Positions 45,158-56,311 of a DNA stretch of 64,000 nucleotides are shown here, in pieces (position 1 is the stretch's first letter; the number at the start of each line of letters is the position of its first letter). Below the pieces are notes generated by a model. That model was not told where the DNA came from. It did not search any database and saw nothing but the letters and a program-made list of their open reading frames with translations. The stretch is taken from positions 49,953,859 to 50,017,858 of the forward strand of contig JALIGW010000001.1 of the NCBI GenBank assembly GCA_023053685.1, read 5' to 3'. The translations under genes and the position numbers were made by a program. The DNA comes from Diadophis punctatus similis. Its lineage: Eukaryota; Chordata; Lepidosauria; Squamata; Dipsadidae.

Positions 45158-45667
45158 TCAGGGCCATGGTAACACACCTGATTTTTGCTGCCTCCGAGGT
45201 AAAATCCTCCCCGTACTCCTGCATATGATTCCAAACTTGGGTTGCATTCCTGCAGCCCCTGCTGGCTCTGGCTGGGCTCTAGGAAATGCTTCTTGGGTTG
45301 CTAAGGCTTCTGCTTCTCCCACTATTTCTTCGGCTTCCCTCCACACAGGCAAGGCATACCTTTCACATGCTCTCTGACTTTTGAGAGCTTCTTTCAGAAG
45401 ATGCAGGCCCTGAGTCAGCAGGAGGTCTTCCTTGTTGGCTTCCTGCCAGGCAGCCTCTCCCTGCTGACATCTGGCGGTGGTTACTCCCGTGGGATTCTCC
45501 TCTGTAACATCCATCCAACCAATGTCCAACGACCATTTAGCTCTGGTCGGCTTTTCTTCAATCTGCGGTTCAGATGTGCACTCCAACCTTTCCCAGCCTT
45601 GGCAGGGCTGGGGGGGAGTCAACCCAGTAGCTCCCATGTCCTCCTGGTCGCTGCTTTGACTAGACAT
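45158..45667 (-). pseudogene. gypsy Gag N-terminal fragment
   Basis: A 169-codon frame begins at MSSQSSDQEDMG. It is glutamate/alanine-rich (REAEEIVGEAEALATQEAF) and its last 30 residues are out of frame. The following part continues in other frames with RFDDPLDE, RTRMKTLTQGRRSVAEYTQE and ECFKDGLNEDLYQ, the capsid-type part of gypsy Gag. The start was chosen as the first methionine after the LTR/leader. Gag packages the element's RNA; this copy cannot. Confidence 0.8.
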
Positions 45668-45689
45668 GTTTTTGCTCAGCCCCCACGGT

Positions 45690-46490
45690 AGAGTTCTCTC
45701 CGGGATGGCTGATAAAGCAGATCTTGCTTAATGTCAGATGTGCTTCCATTCAAAACCCAAGAAAGGAAAACCCCAGCTCCATATTTATAGAGAAAGGTAC
45801 TTTTACTGAGTATGAACTGACACCAACAAGATGAAAGCAAGATCTGAGGCTAAAGGTGTGAAAATTACAAATCGAAAGCATTTCAAAATCCCTTCCCCCA
45901 AGGACCCAGGCTGGGTCCCCAACCCCCCAGGATGTTATGTGGGGTCAGGGACGGGTTCCACTTACCTTTCACTACCGGTGCGCATCGCAACCCGCCACAC
46001 GATTCTACTTCCGCGCATGCGCAGAAGGAAATTTGAAGCTGAAACACAGCTGAGAAGCCATCCAAACCAGGAAAAAAGTGCCAATTCTACTTCCGCGCAT
46101 GCGCAGAAGGACATTTCAAGCCGAAAAAAGATGATGGCGCACACAGACCGGGAAAGACGGCACCGGAGCCGTCACGCCTAAATTGCGTCATCAGCGGGCT
46201 GCTACCGGAGCACCAGCACCGGACCGCACTGGTAGGAACCCACCCATGTGTGGGGGGCATCTTCAGGTGGAGCCATCCATCTGGTATGCCGGGACGGTTG
46301 ACCTTGAGCTGGCTGTAAACAAGTCTATTCAGCTGTGCAGTAGATGATGAGAATTTTCCTCCCTATTCAAACACACAAGGAGACATCCCCTCCAGTACTC
46401 TTCCCCCACCACCACAAAATACCTAAGCCTCCCCCCTCCCCTGTTTCTATGGCAGCCGATAGCAAACAAGCAGCATGGAGGCTGACACAG
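45690..46490 (-). mobile_element. Probable gypsy 5' LTR and leader, interrupted by a hAT MITE
   Basis: The region directly upstream of gag (minus strand) contains TATAAATATGGAGCTGGGG near 45790, suitable for an LTR promoter. Sequence on both sides of the MITE at 45946-46248 appears continuous. Exact LTR ends and primer site were not identified, so the limits are approximate. Confidence 0.45.
45946..46248. mobile_element. hAT-type MITE with duplicated GCGCATGCGCAG box
   Basis: Ends CAGGGACGGGTTCC and GGTAGGAACCCACCCATG; flanks TGTGGGGT (45938-45945) and TGTGGGGG (46249-46256) match at seven of eight. The interior has a 43-bp direct repeat starting ATTCTACTTCCGCGCATGCG (46002 and 46084, period 82). 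Each copy holds the palindrome GCGCATGCGC. Confidence 0.93.
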
Positions 46491-46494
46491 GGAC

Positions 46495-46518
46495 TTTTTA
46501 TTTATTTATTTATTTATT
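46495..46518. repeat. (TTTA)n microsatellite at SINE tail
   Basis: Six TTTA units abut the minus-strand SINE 3' end. Confidence 0.9.
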
Positions 46519-46750
46519 AGTGACATTTATATACCGCCTCACAGTGCAAGCACTCTCTAAGCGATTTACACCAGTAAGCAATGTATATTTACATTGCCCC
46601 CAACAATCAGGGTCCTCATTTTACCTACCTCGGAAGGATGGAAGGCTGAGTCAACCTTGAGCCGGTGAGATTTGAACTGCTGACCTGCGGATCACAGTCA
46701 GCTAAAGTGGCTTGCAGTACCCCACTCTAACCACTGTGCCACCTCGGCTT
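46519..46750 (-). mobile_element. Snake tRNA-derived SINE (subfamily A)
   Basis: The minus strand shows AGCCGAGGTGGCACAGTGGT, GTTCAAATCTCACCGGCTCA, and TACATTGCTTACTGGTGTAA with the final ATATAAATGTCACT. It belongs to the same young group as 13840, 58394 and 59762. Confidence 0.94.
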
Positions 46751-46756
46751 CTTTTG

Positions 46757-49700
46757 GAAAGATTCTTTTTTTTTCAACATACCAGCCTACAACTTGCCTG
46801 GTGATCTTTCATCCAAATGCTATCTTAGCTTCTTGTGGTCCATTAAATGCTGCCACCTAGCTGGATCTTTGACAACCCAAATAGGTCTAATACTTGATCT
46901 TGTAGCAGGCTACTTTGAGTATTGGTCCATATAGGCTCCCTTAAGATGATGCAGTTATTAGCAAAAATAAAAAATAAAAACACCATCATTACTTCATATT
47001 AATAATAGTGTATCATAGAAATGAGCAGCTGTCATGAGTTGTAACGTTGGTAAATTTAAATCACAGTGAGGCTGAATGATTAACCGTCACATTTCTATCT
47101 CATCAAGGGAACATAACCCACAGCAGTCTCTTATACTAAATTCAAATTGCCAAAATCTGAATATGGGCCCCCCACCTCAACTTTTGGGTCTCAAATTAGA
47201 CATTCTGACACCAATACCTGCAATCAATTGTTAATAAGGGTTATAGAGAGAGTTCTACAAATGGAAAGAATGAACAGGAGAAAGGGGATCATTATTTTTA
47301 ATTTAAATAAATCCATGTGCTCAGAAAGAATGTGCTCCATGATGGGAGGAGAGAGAAGGAGGGCAAATGGGAACAGTGTCCTCTTGCTTTAACAATAGCC
47401 CAGTAGATGCAAAATCTAAAAGATGGTCTACTCCTCCTCTTTTTAGTTCAGTGATAGCAAATAACTAATTATGCTCCTTTAAGTTTCAGGAGCATGGATG
47501 GCTCATTCTTTCTTTAACGCAAATTAGAGAAGAGGGAGGTTTGATTCCCAGAAGGGTTTATTTCCAAGCTGTCTCTGTTCTAATGCACATCTAAAAGGAC
47601 GGAGGAAATATCTTTTATCACTCAAATCCCCCTGAAATTTAAGAGCAGCTGGGGATTTTTTAAAAGAAATACAGATATGATTCATTAAATTCATCTCATT
47701 CCAAAGACACCTTCCTGCCAGTTTATCTTTGTAACTACAGTCATTTCTTCAGACTAGCACTGTTTCCTGAATGTTGTCGACCAGTTTCTGTGTGTGTGCA
47801 TGAGCAAGAGTGAATACTCGGAGACAGCTCTTAGTTTACAGTTGCAAAATAATGAATCTGTCCATTTTTCCCTTCCCTTCAACTATTCTAGTGGAATTTA
47901 ATAAAACATAAACACATGTTTGCTCCAATCACCCAGGAAAACGGAAAAAAAACTAAATTCAGGGTGCTCACATTCCAGGGACATGCACAAGGAGGATTTT
48001 TTAAAAAGCTCAAGATGGCGGCCATGACCTTGAGGTTGACAATCACCCCCTTTTTGTGTGTGTTTTGATCTCCTCCCTCACAGATGCCCCTGCCAATTGC
48101 AGGATGTTTGCCTCCACTATGGAAGTACCTTGGCAGAAAGAGAGGGTACCTATCTTTTGGATAATCATTGATGTAATTTCCTCACCTCCTTGAGCCAAAC
48201 AGGCTTTTTTTTTTAACCGTGTTTCAGGAATGAGACTGATAACGATGCTGCCCACACAAAGGGTTCATCCACAGGGCAACAATTAGCAGACACTAAATGA
48301 TCCCTGGGAGAAGCAGAGAATTATGCCTCATGCCTTGACCTTACTTGTGCTGAGTGGATAGTAGGATTTGCTTGAGAGCATCTGCCTTACTCTTGGTGTC
48401 AGGGGACACAGTGTCCCATTTTTTCTCCACAAACTTGACAGCAGCTAGTTCTTGAACCGTAAGATTTCTAGATTGCCACAACTTTATTTCAGCATTACAA
48501 AATATTGGAGAACTTAGTTTATGCAAAATTCTAATCATCCTCTTACCTGAAGCTTACCAATAGGAATATCAGCCTTCTGGAAGATTTCCTAGCCAAATAA
48601 GAATAAAAGGGAAGGGGAAGAAAGGGAAAATGCCAGACATGGGTCCAGAGCAGAAATGGACATGTAGGCCCAGAGCTCAGAGTGGAGGGAAGGAAGGAAG
48701 GAAGTAGTTCTGCAAGACACCAAGTGGAGTCTAGCAGGTAATTGAACTCTGAAAACTCTACAACGCCCTGTGAAGAAAAACATTTCCACAATAGTTTTTC
48801 TTCCACTTTCCAATGGAAAACATTATTTTCAAGTGAGAACACCTTGGTCCAGCTTCAACCTGCTTTAACAGTAGGTTTCCAATGAGATGAAGCTCCATTT
48901 GAGGACATGTCCTCTACTAACAGTAAGTAGGGCCTATCCAAGCCATGACAAGCAGCTTGTATGGATGATTTCCTTGAAGTATATAGGTATGACTAAATGG
49001 GGATCTTAAGTTATATTTGAATAATGTGGACAGTAGGTGAGAAAGCTAATTTTGTAATTCAGATTAACTAGTTTAACAGACTAGTTTTTAATTCCAGATT
49101 AACTGGAACATTAAAATGTCAGATAAAAATGTATTGAAATTAAAAATAAGGAAATAAGAAAGTCAACTGGTCCTGTCTTGACTTTTATATATACTATTAA
49201 TGTACTGCTTAGCATCCGATTAAACAATGGAAAATGTATCTTTCCCTAGAGCAACAAAACCTCTTGTGCTAACCTGGCATTGCTATGCAGCATCGTCAGG
49301 TAATGTCTTGGGCCCTCAATTCAGATAGGGCTTCCTATTGATGTTTATTGTGCAACCATATTTATAATTGGCAGTTCACAAAATGGATGAATTTTAGTTT
49401 CCTGCACTTGTCCATAATTCAATTCAAGGAACTGTGTAAAATTAAAATGGATGCTTCTTGGCTGGAAACATGAATGCTACAAGTTGTGAGTTTGGCCCTC
49501 AGTAATAAGCTAAACCTGAAAAGGTTCACCATCACAGAAAGCAGCTCAGGAGCTGAGTGAAGGTCAATCTTATGAGTAGCCCGGTCGTAGACCTGTTCTG
49601 TTCCAATCTATAGGCTGCAAGGAAAAAAGGCTCAGGAGTATAAGCCTCTTGGACCATTATACTTCTTCAAAGAGAATGCTTGTAAATGGGCCAAAATTGT

Positions 49701-50905
49701 CCATGTTATTAAAATGCTTTGTGGAAAATAATAGCCACATGTAGGAATGTGCAGGACTCTGCTTTTTGCTTAACTCCAGTGATCCTAAGATGCATACATT
49801 TGAATAGGAATTACGCTTTCCTAAACTCACGTTACACATTCTCACTACCATAGCTCAAAGATACAGGAAAGATGTTGCATAGAAAGGTCCCAGAGGCAGA
49901 TCTGGGTATCTTCGTCTTTTAAAAAGATCTGAGATTTTGGAAAGACTTCCATTTCTGAAATCTAGTACAGTAGATATGTGCAGATCAGTCAAAAACTGGT
50001 ACAGAGATACAGTATGTCATAGATTTTCATATGTGTCACAGCATTTGCAGTTATACACCATAATATACAGCTTTTATTAAGGAACACTTTTTAGTATAAT
50101 TTTTCCTAATGCATGCCTTTTAAAATGCATCAGTATCTGAGTTTTTGAAGCCCTTCCTCAAAACTATGGGCAGTTCAAACAACATACTTGTTTACTCATA
50201 GTTCACAGATAAGAAAGTAAATTTACAATCAATACCCACATTTGTGACTTTCACAGATTTGTAAAGCAAAGAAAAGCTGAAATAAGATTGTAAGCACAGT
50301 CACAGTTTCATTTAGTGACCACTTTGTTTAATGGCAAGTTACCTGCCCCAGTTGTGATCTCTAAATGAAGTCTTGTTTGTGTGCATATTTGCATGAATTT
50401 TTTGAGTTGATAAATGCTGGGGAACCTCATACTTCGCTATTTCTGTGTGCTACAAAAGAAATACATGGTACATTTATTTTATGTATCTATACAAGTATAA
50501 ACAATATTAGACTCAATAACACTTATTTAAAAACTATGTAAGTCTAAATCCATATTCTGATACAATAAGATATTCCCTGATTAATTTAAAAAAAACTACC
50601 TAAGTAGTTTTTTATTACGACCTAATACTATCTTTTTAGGAACATACTTTGATCATTTATATTTCCTGACTTTGTTACGAGAAACACATAATGGAATTCT
50701 ATTATAAATAATATAGAAGTAGTTATTAGCAACATCTGAGACCTGCAACAATCTCTCTATAGGCATTGCCTTTGAAAAATATTCAAAAACTTTCAGGGGT
50801 TTAGAATGCTGTATAGCCAGTCCATTGATAAGAATCAAATCATGTGACTTTTTTTTAACAGCAGATTCATGACTATGTGTCTATTTCCTGGCCCAATTTC
50901 AAGTT
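46757..50905. other. Long stretch with no recognised feature
   Basis: About 4.1 kb of AT-rich sequence. I recognise no repeat family. AAGCTCAAGATGGCGGCCAT at 48006 is a short CpG-containing island in AT-rich DNA. Short open frames show no domain. Confidence 0.45.
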
Positions 50906-50909
50906 TTTG

Positions 50910-51420
50910 ATCTATAACATCCTTACAGAGTTTCGACTCTGAAAATCCAAATAAGTCCAAACTCGATTGCAGAAAATACGACTTCAGCAACAGAGTGGTC
51001 AATGCCTGGAATGCACTACCTGACTCTGTGGTTTCATCCCCAATCCTCCAAAACTTTAACCTTAGACCAGTGTTTCCCAACCTTGGCAACTTGAAGATGT
51101 CTGGACTTCAACTCCCAGAATTCCCCAGCCAGCGAATGCTGGCTGGGGAATTCTGGGAGTTGAAGTCCAGACATCTTCAAGTTGCCAAGGTTGGGAAACA
51201 CTGCCTTAGACTGTCTACTGTTGACCTCACCCCATTCCTAAGAGGTCTGTAGGGGGCGTGCATAAGCGCACCAGCGTGCCTACCATCCCTGTCCTAATGT
51301 TCCCTTTTATTTTTATTTGTATACATTTCATGTATTCAATTCATGTTTATACTCATATGTACTATCTAATACGTGTTTGACAAAATAAATAACATAAAAA
51401 TAAAAAATAAAATTGTGTCT
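50910..51420 (+). mobile_element. CR1/L3-like LINE 3' end, split by a hAT MITE
   Basis: The plus strand encodes NRVVNAWNALPDSVVS (the LINE C-terminus), continues after the MITE with CLQSTVDLTPFLRGL and a stop, then the shared 3' UTR GGGCGTGCATAAGCGCACCA and CATGTATTCAATTCATG, ending ACAAAATAAATAACATAAAA. It is the most complete C-terminus among the copies of this family here. Confidence 0.9.
51068..51203. mobile_element. Perfectly palindromic hAT MITE (136 bp)
   Basis: Two 66-bp arms are exact reverse complements around a 4-bp centre GAAT. Ends are CAGTGTTTCCCAACC and GGTTGGGAAACACTG. The target duplication CCTTAGAC is exact at 51060-51067 and 51204-51211. Removing the element and one duplication restores a continuous LINE reading frame. 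Confidence 0.98.
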
Positions 51421-51609
51421 GATCTATCACATTGATGATTCCATTTGGCAAGAACACTGGAGATGGTTGCTTTTGTGTTTCCTCTCGGGTTCTGGGTGTC
51501 CCTACTGAAGATTAAGTTTTCTCTATCTTTGATATCTGTCCACTGGCAAGCAAGGATTCGTTTTGTCAAACTTGTATTTTCAGTTCATTTGACAAATATG
51601 CAGTTAATT

Positions 51610-51755
51610 TGACTTCATGAATCATCCTTACTTTTTTAATTTTCCATGTTTTAATTAATTTGCATTTTATATTGTATGTTACTGCTTTTAATTGTCTCGA
51701 GTATTAGCAACCATAAAAAGGCAGAGTATAAATATATAAGATAAAAACATATTGT
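51610..51755 (+). mobile_element. Possible L2-like LINE 3' tail
   Basis: ACTGCTTTTAATTGTCTCGA and AAAGGCAGAGTATAAATATA resemble an L2-type 3' end (...TGTAAACCGCCCAGAGT...GGGCAGTATAAATAT...). No coding part remains. Confidence 0.4.
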
Positions 51756-51766
51756 AAATGTTATTA

Positions 51767-51935
51767 GAGAGCCAGCTTGGTGCAGTATTTAAGGCATCAG
51801 GTTAGAACCTGGGAGACTGAGTTCAAGTAATGTCTTTAGGCGCAAAGCCAAAGACACTTTGCTGTCCTAGGAAGGAGGCAATGGCTAACCACTTCTGAAA
51901 GACATTCCCAAGAAAACTGCCAAGAAAAACTAGTG
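51767..51935 (+). mobile_element. Sauria-type SINE
   Basis: GAGCCAGCTTGGTGCAGTAT (box A-like), GGTTAGAACCTGGGAGACTG, GAGTTCAAGT (box B-like), AGGAAGGAGGCAATGGCTAA and CCACTTCTGAAAGACATTCC plus CAAGAAAACTGCCAAG match the Sauria SINE as I remember it, including its RTE/BovB-like 3' part. It is somewhat rearranged and old. Confidence 0.75.
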
Positions 51936-51996
51936 CTGACAATTGCCCCCTTTTTTTTCAGTGATCATGTCCCATTGTCACTAAGCTCCCATAGAA

Positions 51997-52185
51997 CAGG
52001 AGTCCCCAACTCCCAAGTCCGTGAACTGGCACCGGTTCGCGGCATGCAAGCAACCGGTCCGCACAAACAAGCAAAGCCCCATCTGAGAGATGCAGGCAGC
52101 ACGCAAAATCATGCCCCCCCCAGTCCATGGAAAAACCTTTCTCTACAGAACTGGTCCCTGGTGCCCAAAAGGTTGGGGGCCACTG
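51997..52185. mobile_element. hAT (Charlie-like) nonautonomous element
   Basis: Ends CAGGAGTCCCCAACTCC and GGTTGGGGGCCACTG. The interior is the reverse complement of the element at 23598-23784 (TCCATGGAAAAACCTTTCTC; GGTCCCTGGTGCCCAAAAGG). Flanks CCATAGAA and CTGTAGAA match at six of eight bases. Confidence 0.82.
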
Positions 52186-52193
52186 CTGTAGAA

Positions 52194-52640
52194 GATTCTC
52201 TCTCTCCATCCTGCTGTCAACTCGCAAAGCATCCCTGGCTTGCTCTCGAGTTGCCATAGGCAAGGGGGATGGGAAAACAAACTCTGCAGCTGCGGTGGGG
52301 CAGCACGTCAGTCAAAACAAAAGCACATTCCAGCCATATCTCTGTCAAGGCCGTCTCCACGGTTACCCACAGTGGCAGGAGGGGAGTGATCTCTACAACC
52401 CACGAAATTGCTTCTTTAGAGAATGTGACTGATGACACACCCTGGGGGGAGGGGGGAAACAGGGTCAGAGCTGGAACGTAAATTATGTGGGGTCAGAGTT
52501 GGCTTCACTTGGAACGTGCGGACATGAAGCTCCTAATAAATAACTGGATTTCTTTTGAAGCTTGGCTCGAGGCTTATGATTTAATAGGGCATCAGTCAGA
52601 AGCTGGGGAACCAGATGACCATCTAAGCACAGTGCAGGTG
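52194..52640 (+). mobile_element. Possible solo LTR
   Basis: The region is moderately GC-rich, with ACAGGGTCAGAGCTGGAACG followed by a near repeat GGGGTCAGAGTTGGCTTCAC. CCTAATAAATAACTGG gives a poly(A) signal at 52532, with GCTTGGCTCGAGGCTTATGA after it. The look is U3-R-U5-like, but ends and duplication were not identified. Confidence 0.35.
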
Positions 52641-55075
52641 CGGACTTTGGTGAACAGTGTGTGAACTGGATAAGAAGAATTCTTTTTATTCAAATTTTAA
52701 CCCCAAAAGAATATCCAGGAAATGAGAAGTTCACAACTATTTTTAAAGTAGCAACAATCTAGCACTCCGACAAAACTTTAAAATTGAAGGAAAGAATTAA
52801 AGAATTAAAGGGGGAAAGGCAGAGATAGGCATTTTGAAATGTTGGAATTATCTACTTAAAAATCAACGTTATTTTTACATAGTGGGAAAATGAAAAATTG
52901 GTTAATATTGGAATCCAATCTAAGAGCGGATCATTCATTCTTAAGTGTTACTAATTCATATTTGCAAGACTTCAATCTGGAATTACTATAAAACCATTCT
53001 AAATCCTCCAGTTTTAAATACATGATGGGTTGAGATGTCCTCAGGTTGGATCTGTAATTCTATATGAAACAGATTATTTAACATTGAATAGATATCAAGT
53101 GCTTTTTTGTTCAACAATGCACTTCAAAAATCATTGAGTTTAATCATTAGTGGGGAAAAGTCGTTTCATATCTACCATCTTATTAAATAAACCCCATGCG
53201 TAGAAATGATGGGCTGCTTGTACCAATCTCTGTTATAGAACACCAACCAAATCCCTCTGCATGTAATTTAACCCCCCAAAAATGGGAAGGAAATGAAAAG
53301 AAAAAAAAGTGCTGAAGCTTAAACCTTAAATACTTTTGATAAAAAAAATATAAGATTGGCTTCATCCTGAACTACACATACCAATCTAAAACTGCCCAAT
53401 CTGGAAATAGATTTGGAGTCTCTTCTAATCACAGGAAATGTATTTTGAATAGGACACCCCTCTATCAGCAGCTAAGTCCCTTGTCATCCTTCTCTACTGA
53501 ATTTTTTTTTTTTTAAAGAATCCCTTTCAGAAATATTCTCATCTTCTACTAAAAGGATGGAGACGGGGGGAGCTTTTTCATACAGAGTGACAGGATTATG
53601 AAGTGACCCTGTGGGTCAGAAGGAGACTTTTCCTTTTCTCATCAAGGAAATCAATTTTCAAGTCTGAGTCTCTTAAAATAATATATTCTTATGGCATGCA
53701 TACAGCTTTTTTTTATCAGCTATGAAAAGAATAAGAGGTAAAGAGGATCAGGGGTGGCAATAGAATATTATAATCTGCCACACACACACATCAGTCTTTT
53801 GCTACATAATTCCAGATAAATTGAGGATTTACATATTTAAGATTAAAGAGGGGGAGGAGGAAGTACCAGAACAAAAAGAGAGGGCTGTAAAGATATTAAA
53901 CTGAAGAAGTTAACTCTTAAACTTTAGTTTCATATAAAGCACATGCATGCAAATAAAATCTATACATTTTTTACCCACTAAACATTCTAGCACCTATTTT
54001 ATAGACTGCAAGTGTTGATTAGGGAAAACTAGGCTAATCCACAGCAGAAATAAAGATGTTCCAAGCTTTTGCTGCCTTTTCCCTTCCCTCCCAAGCCTAA
54101 AATGTTCCAAAATACCAGTTACCATGGCAGGAAACAGTTAAATGACTCCAAAAGCTCATACAGACAGCAGATGGAAAACAGGAGGAAACCAGCTGGAAGT
54201 GTGTTTCCCTTAAAACTGATTTTTTAACAGCCTTGTGCACAAATAATGTCTCCCTAACACAGAGATAAAAATAAAACATAAATATTTAAAAGGTGACTGG
54301 TCAAAGCGACAAGATGGCACCCGACTTGGGGCAGGCGGTTTTCTTGATTCCTCTGCCCTCAGAGTCTGTTGCATTCTTACAAGTACTGTGGAAGTGGATG
54401 GAAAAAATATTTCATGGTAACCTTAGCTTAGCTAATGGTCACTATCATTTAACTGCTCATCTTTGGTGCTCCTGGATGTGTCCAGACTCATGACTATAGC
54501 AATTAAATGTTTAATTTTGGAAGTAGTGCTATCTGTTTGGGGAAATTGTCTTATTTATAGCCTGCTAAGAGAATTGCTTCCTTGTCATGATGAGAGGGCT
54601 TGAACCCACCAGAGACCCTAATAATGGTACCATGTGGAAACATGAGCTCTTGGTGTGGTTGAAAGAAGTTGAAAGTTGAAAGAAGAGGGTGAGGGCATTG
54701 GGGCGCTGCTTGCATACAGGAGGCCATAGGAGAACTAACTCCAAAACAGAATCCAATGGCAAACTAATTCTGTGTTGTTGCCAAGAAAATTAAACAGATA
54801 GATCCTTGCTTAACCTTTTTATTGTGTCTTTTGAATAGTGTGTAAATGTGGTTTATCTCTAACTGTCTATTGATGGCTAAGAAGAAGAAGAAGAAAAGAC
54901 CCAAATACGTGCTTTCCAGCAGCCAACACCCAGATAATCAGGGATTAACACCAGACAAACAGTCAAGCAGAAAACAGGATTCTAATTAAGGAAGTACAGA
55001 GGAGAAAACTACACCCCTACCAACACTGGTAGGGCAAGCTAATGTATATAAACTGGGAGCACACCCCATATTCAC
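52641..55075. other. Mostly unrecognised stretch
   Basis: No gene or repeat family recognised to about 54890. From 54890 the sequence (AACAGTCAAGCAGAAAACAG, AATTAAGGAAGTACAGAGG) looks like an interspersed repeat that continues past the SINE at 55129 (CAACCAAGCTCAGAGAGCAC); I cannot name it. Confidence 0.4.
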
Positions 55076-55078
55076 TAG

Positions 55079-55121
55079 CACTGGTTATGTTACATAGTGA
55101 CTAGTAACTGGTTATGTTACA
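55079..55121. repeat. Direct repeat ACTGGTTATGTTACA
   Basis: Two copies of a 15-bp unit at 55080-55094 and 55107-55121 lie inside an unnamed interspersed repeat, just before a SINE. Confidence 0.8.
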
Positions 55122-55128
55122 ATGGACT

Positions 55129-55345
55129 AGCAATAGCACCTAGACTTATATGCCGCTTCACAGTGTTTTACAGTCCTCTCTAAGCGGTTTACAGTCAACA
55201 TATGGCCCCCAACAATCTGGATTCTCATTTTACTGATCTCAGAAGGATAGAGGGTTGAGTCAACCTTAGCTGGTGAGATCAAACTGCTGGCAGTCAGCAG
55301 AATTAGCCTGCAATCTGCATTCTAACCCCGAGACCACCATGGCTC
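55129..55345 (-). mobile_element. Snake tRNA-derived SINE (subfamily B, diverged)
   Basis: The minus strand gives GAGCCATGGTGGTCTCGGGG (decayed head), GGTTGACTCAACCCTCTATC-like core, TTGTTGGGGGCCATATGTTG and a tail TAAGTCTAGGTGCTATTGCT. Confidence 0.87.
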
Positions 55346-56303
55346 TTTCAGAAATGTCTACAAACAAACAACCAAGCTCAGAGAGCACCAAGGACTCTAT
55401 AGTTCAATCCTGAGCTATATTTTTGTGCTGCTGAATCAAGTCTAACACCTGGTGTCTAGATGGCAGGCATAAATCACAAGGGTAGCACCTAACTAGCTAA
55501 CTTTGAAGAAAAGCAAAGACCTGCTTTACTCCCTTAGACCTTCTTTTTCAAACTAAACACCATTTGTATTGTTGCAGAAAAACAACGTGTAAAATATTCT
55601 TAACACATTGGCTCTTTTAATGTAATATTGAAGATATAGAAAAGGCCATCAAACTGTTAAATTTTCCTTACCAATATAAAGGTTTTTGTCATCTCTTGAA
55701 AACTACTTCCAATTCTTGCATTCACTGATAGGCTCCCTTTCTGTCTACACATGAACAGTTAAAACTCACACACACACCCCAGTGCAGTGTCTTCAGCTCC
55801 AGATGAAAGAAATGAACATAGTTTGACTCCTGGTATTGATTGTCCATAATGCTTCATAACAATCAAGGTAAGTCTGACCCAACATATAAAATAAATTATC
55901 CTACAGAAAATTTAATCACTATACTATGATTAAATACCATAGCATCCTTTATTTCCATTTGCCTTTCCACTATGGATGTAAAAAGTATGTAACACACTTT
56001 AGCTTAATTGAGATATTCATTTCTTTTATTTCTTTATTTATATTTCACATTTCTAAATCACCATTTTACTTCAAATAGGGGTTATTCGTAATTTAAGTTT
56101 ACATCCTGGAGTAGAGAACAACCATTACATCTATCATCACCAAACCCATGTCTTATAAACCACATTGGAATGTACTGTGTTGAAAAAAATATGGGAATTA
56201 TCAGAGTTTTACTCCATCATATCTTGACGACATGAAGTTATTTTTTCTGAGTAATCTGTGACAAATCCTTCACAACTGCAGTTGATGATTGGACTCACAT
56301 GGA
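55346..56303. other. No recognised feature beyond the end of an unnamed repeat
   Basis: 55350-55430 probably completes the unnamed repeat split by the SINE. A short CA tract lies at 55769. Nothing else was recognised. Confidence 0.4.
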
Positions 56304-56311
56304 GCTCTAAC

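Larger units (their letters stand above)
43803..45667 (-). mobile_element. Ty3/gypsy retrotransposon remnant (gag, protease, RT start)
   Basis: On the minus strand the order is Gag, zinc knuckle, aspartic protease and the first residues of reverse transcriptase, the standard Ty3/gypsy order. The frame is broken by many stops. Similarity ends at GFIQPARPW (about 43803), so most of RT, RNase H and integrase are missing. The LTR-like region continues beyond 45690. Confidence 0.88.
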
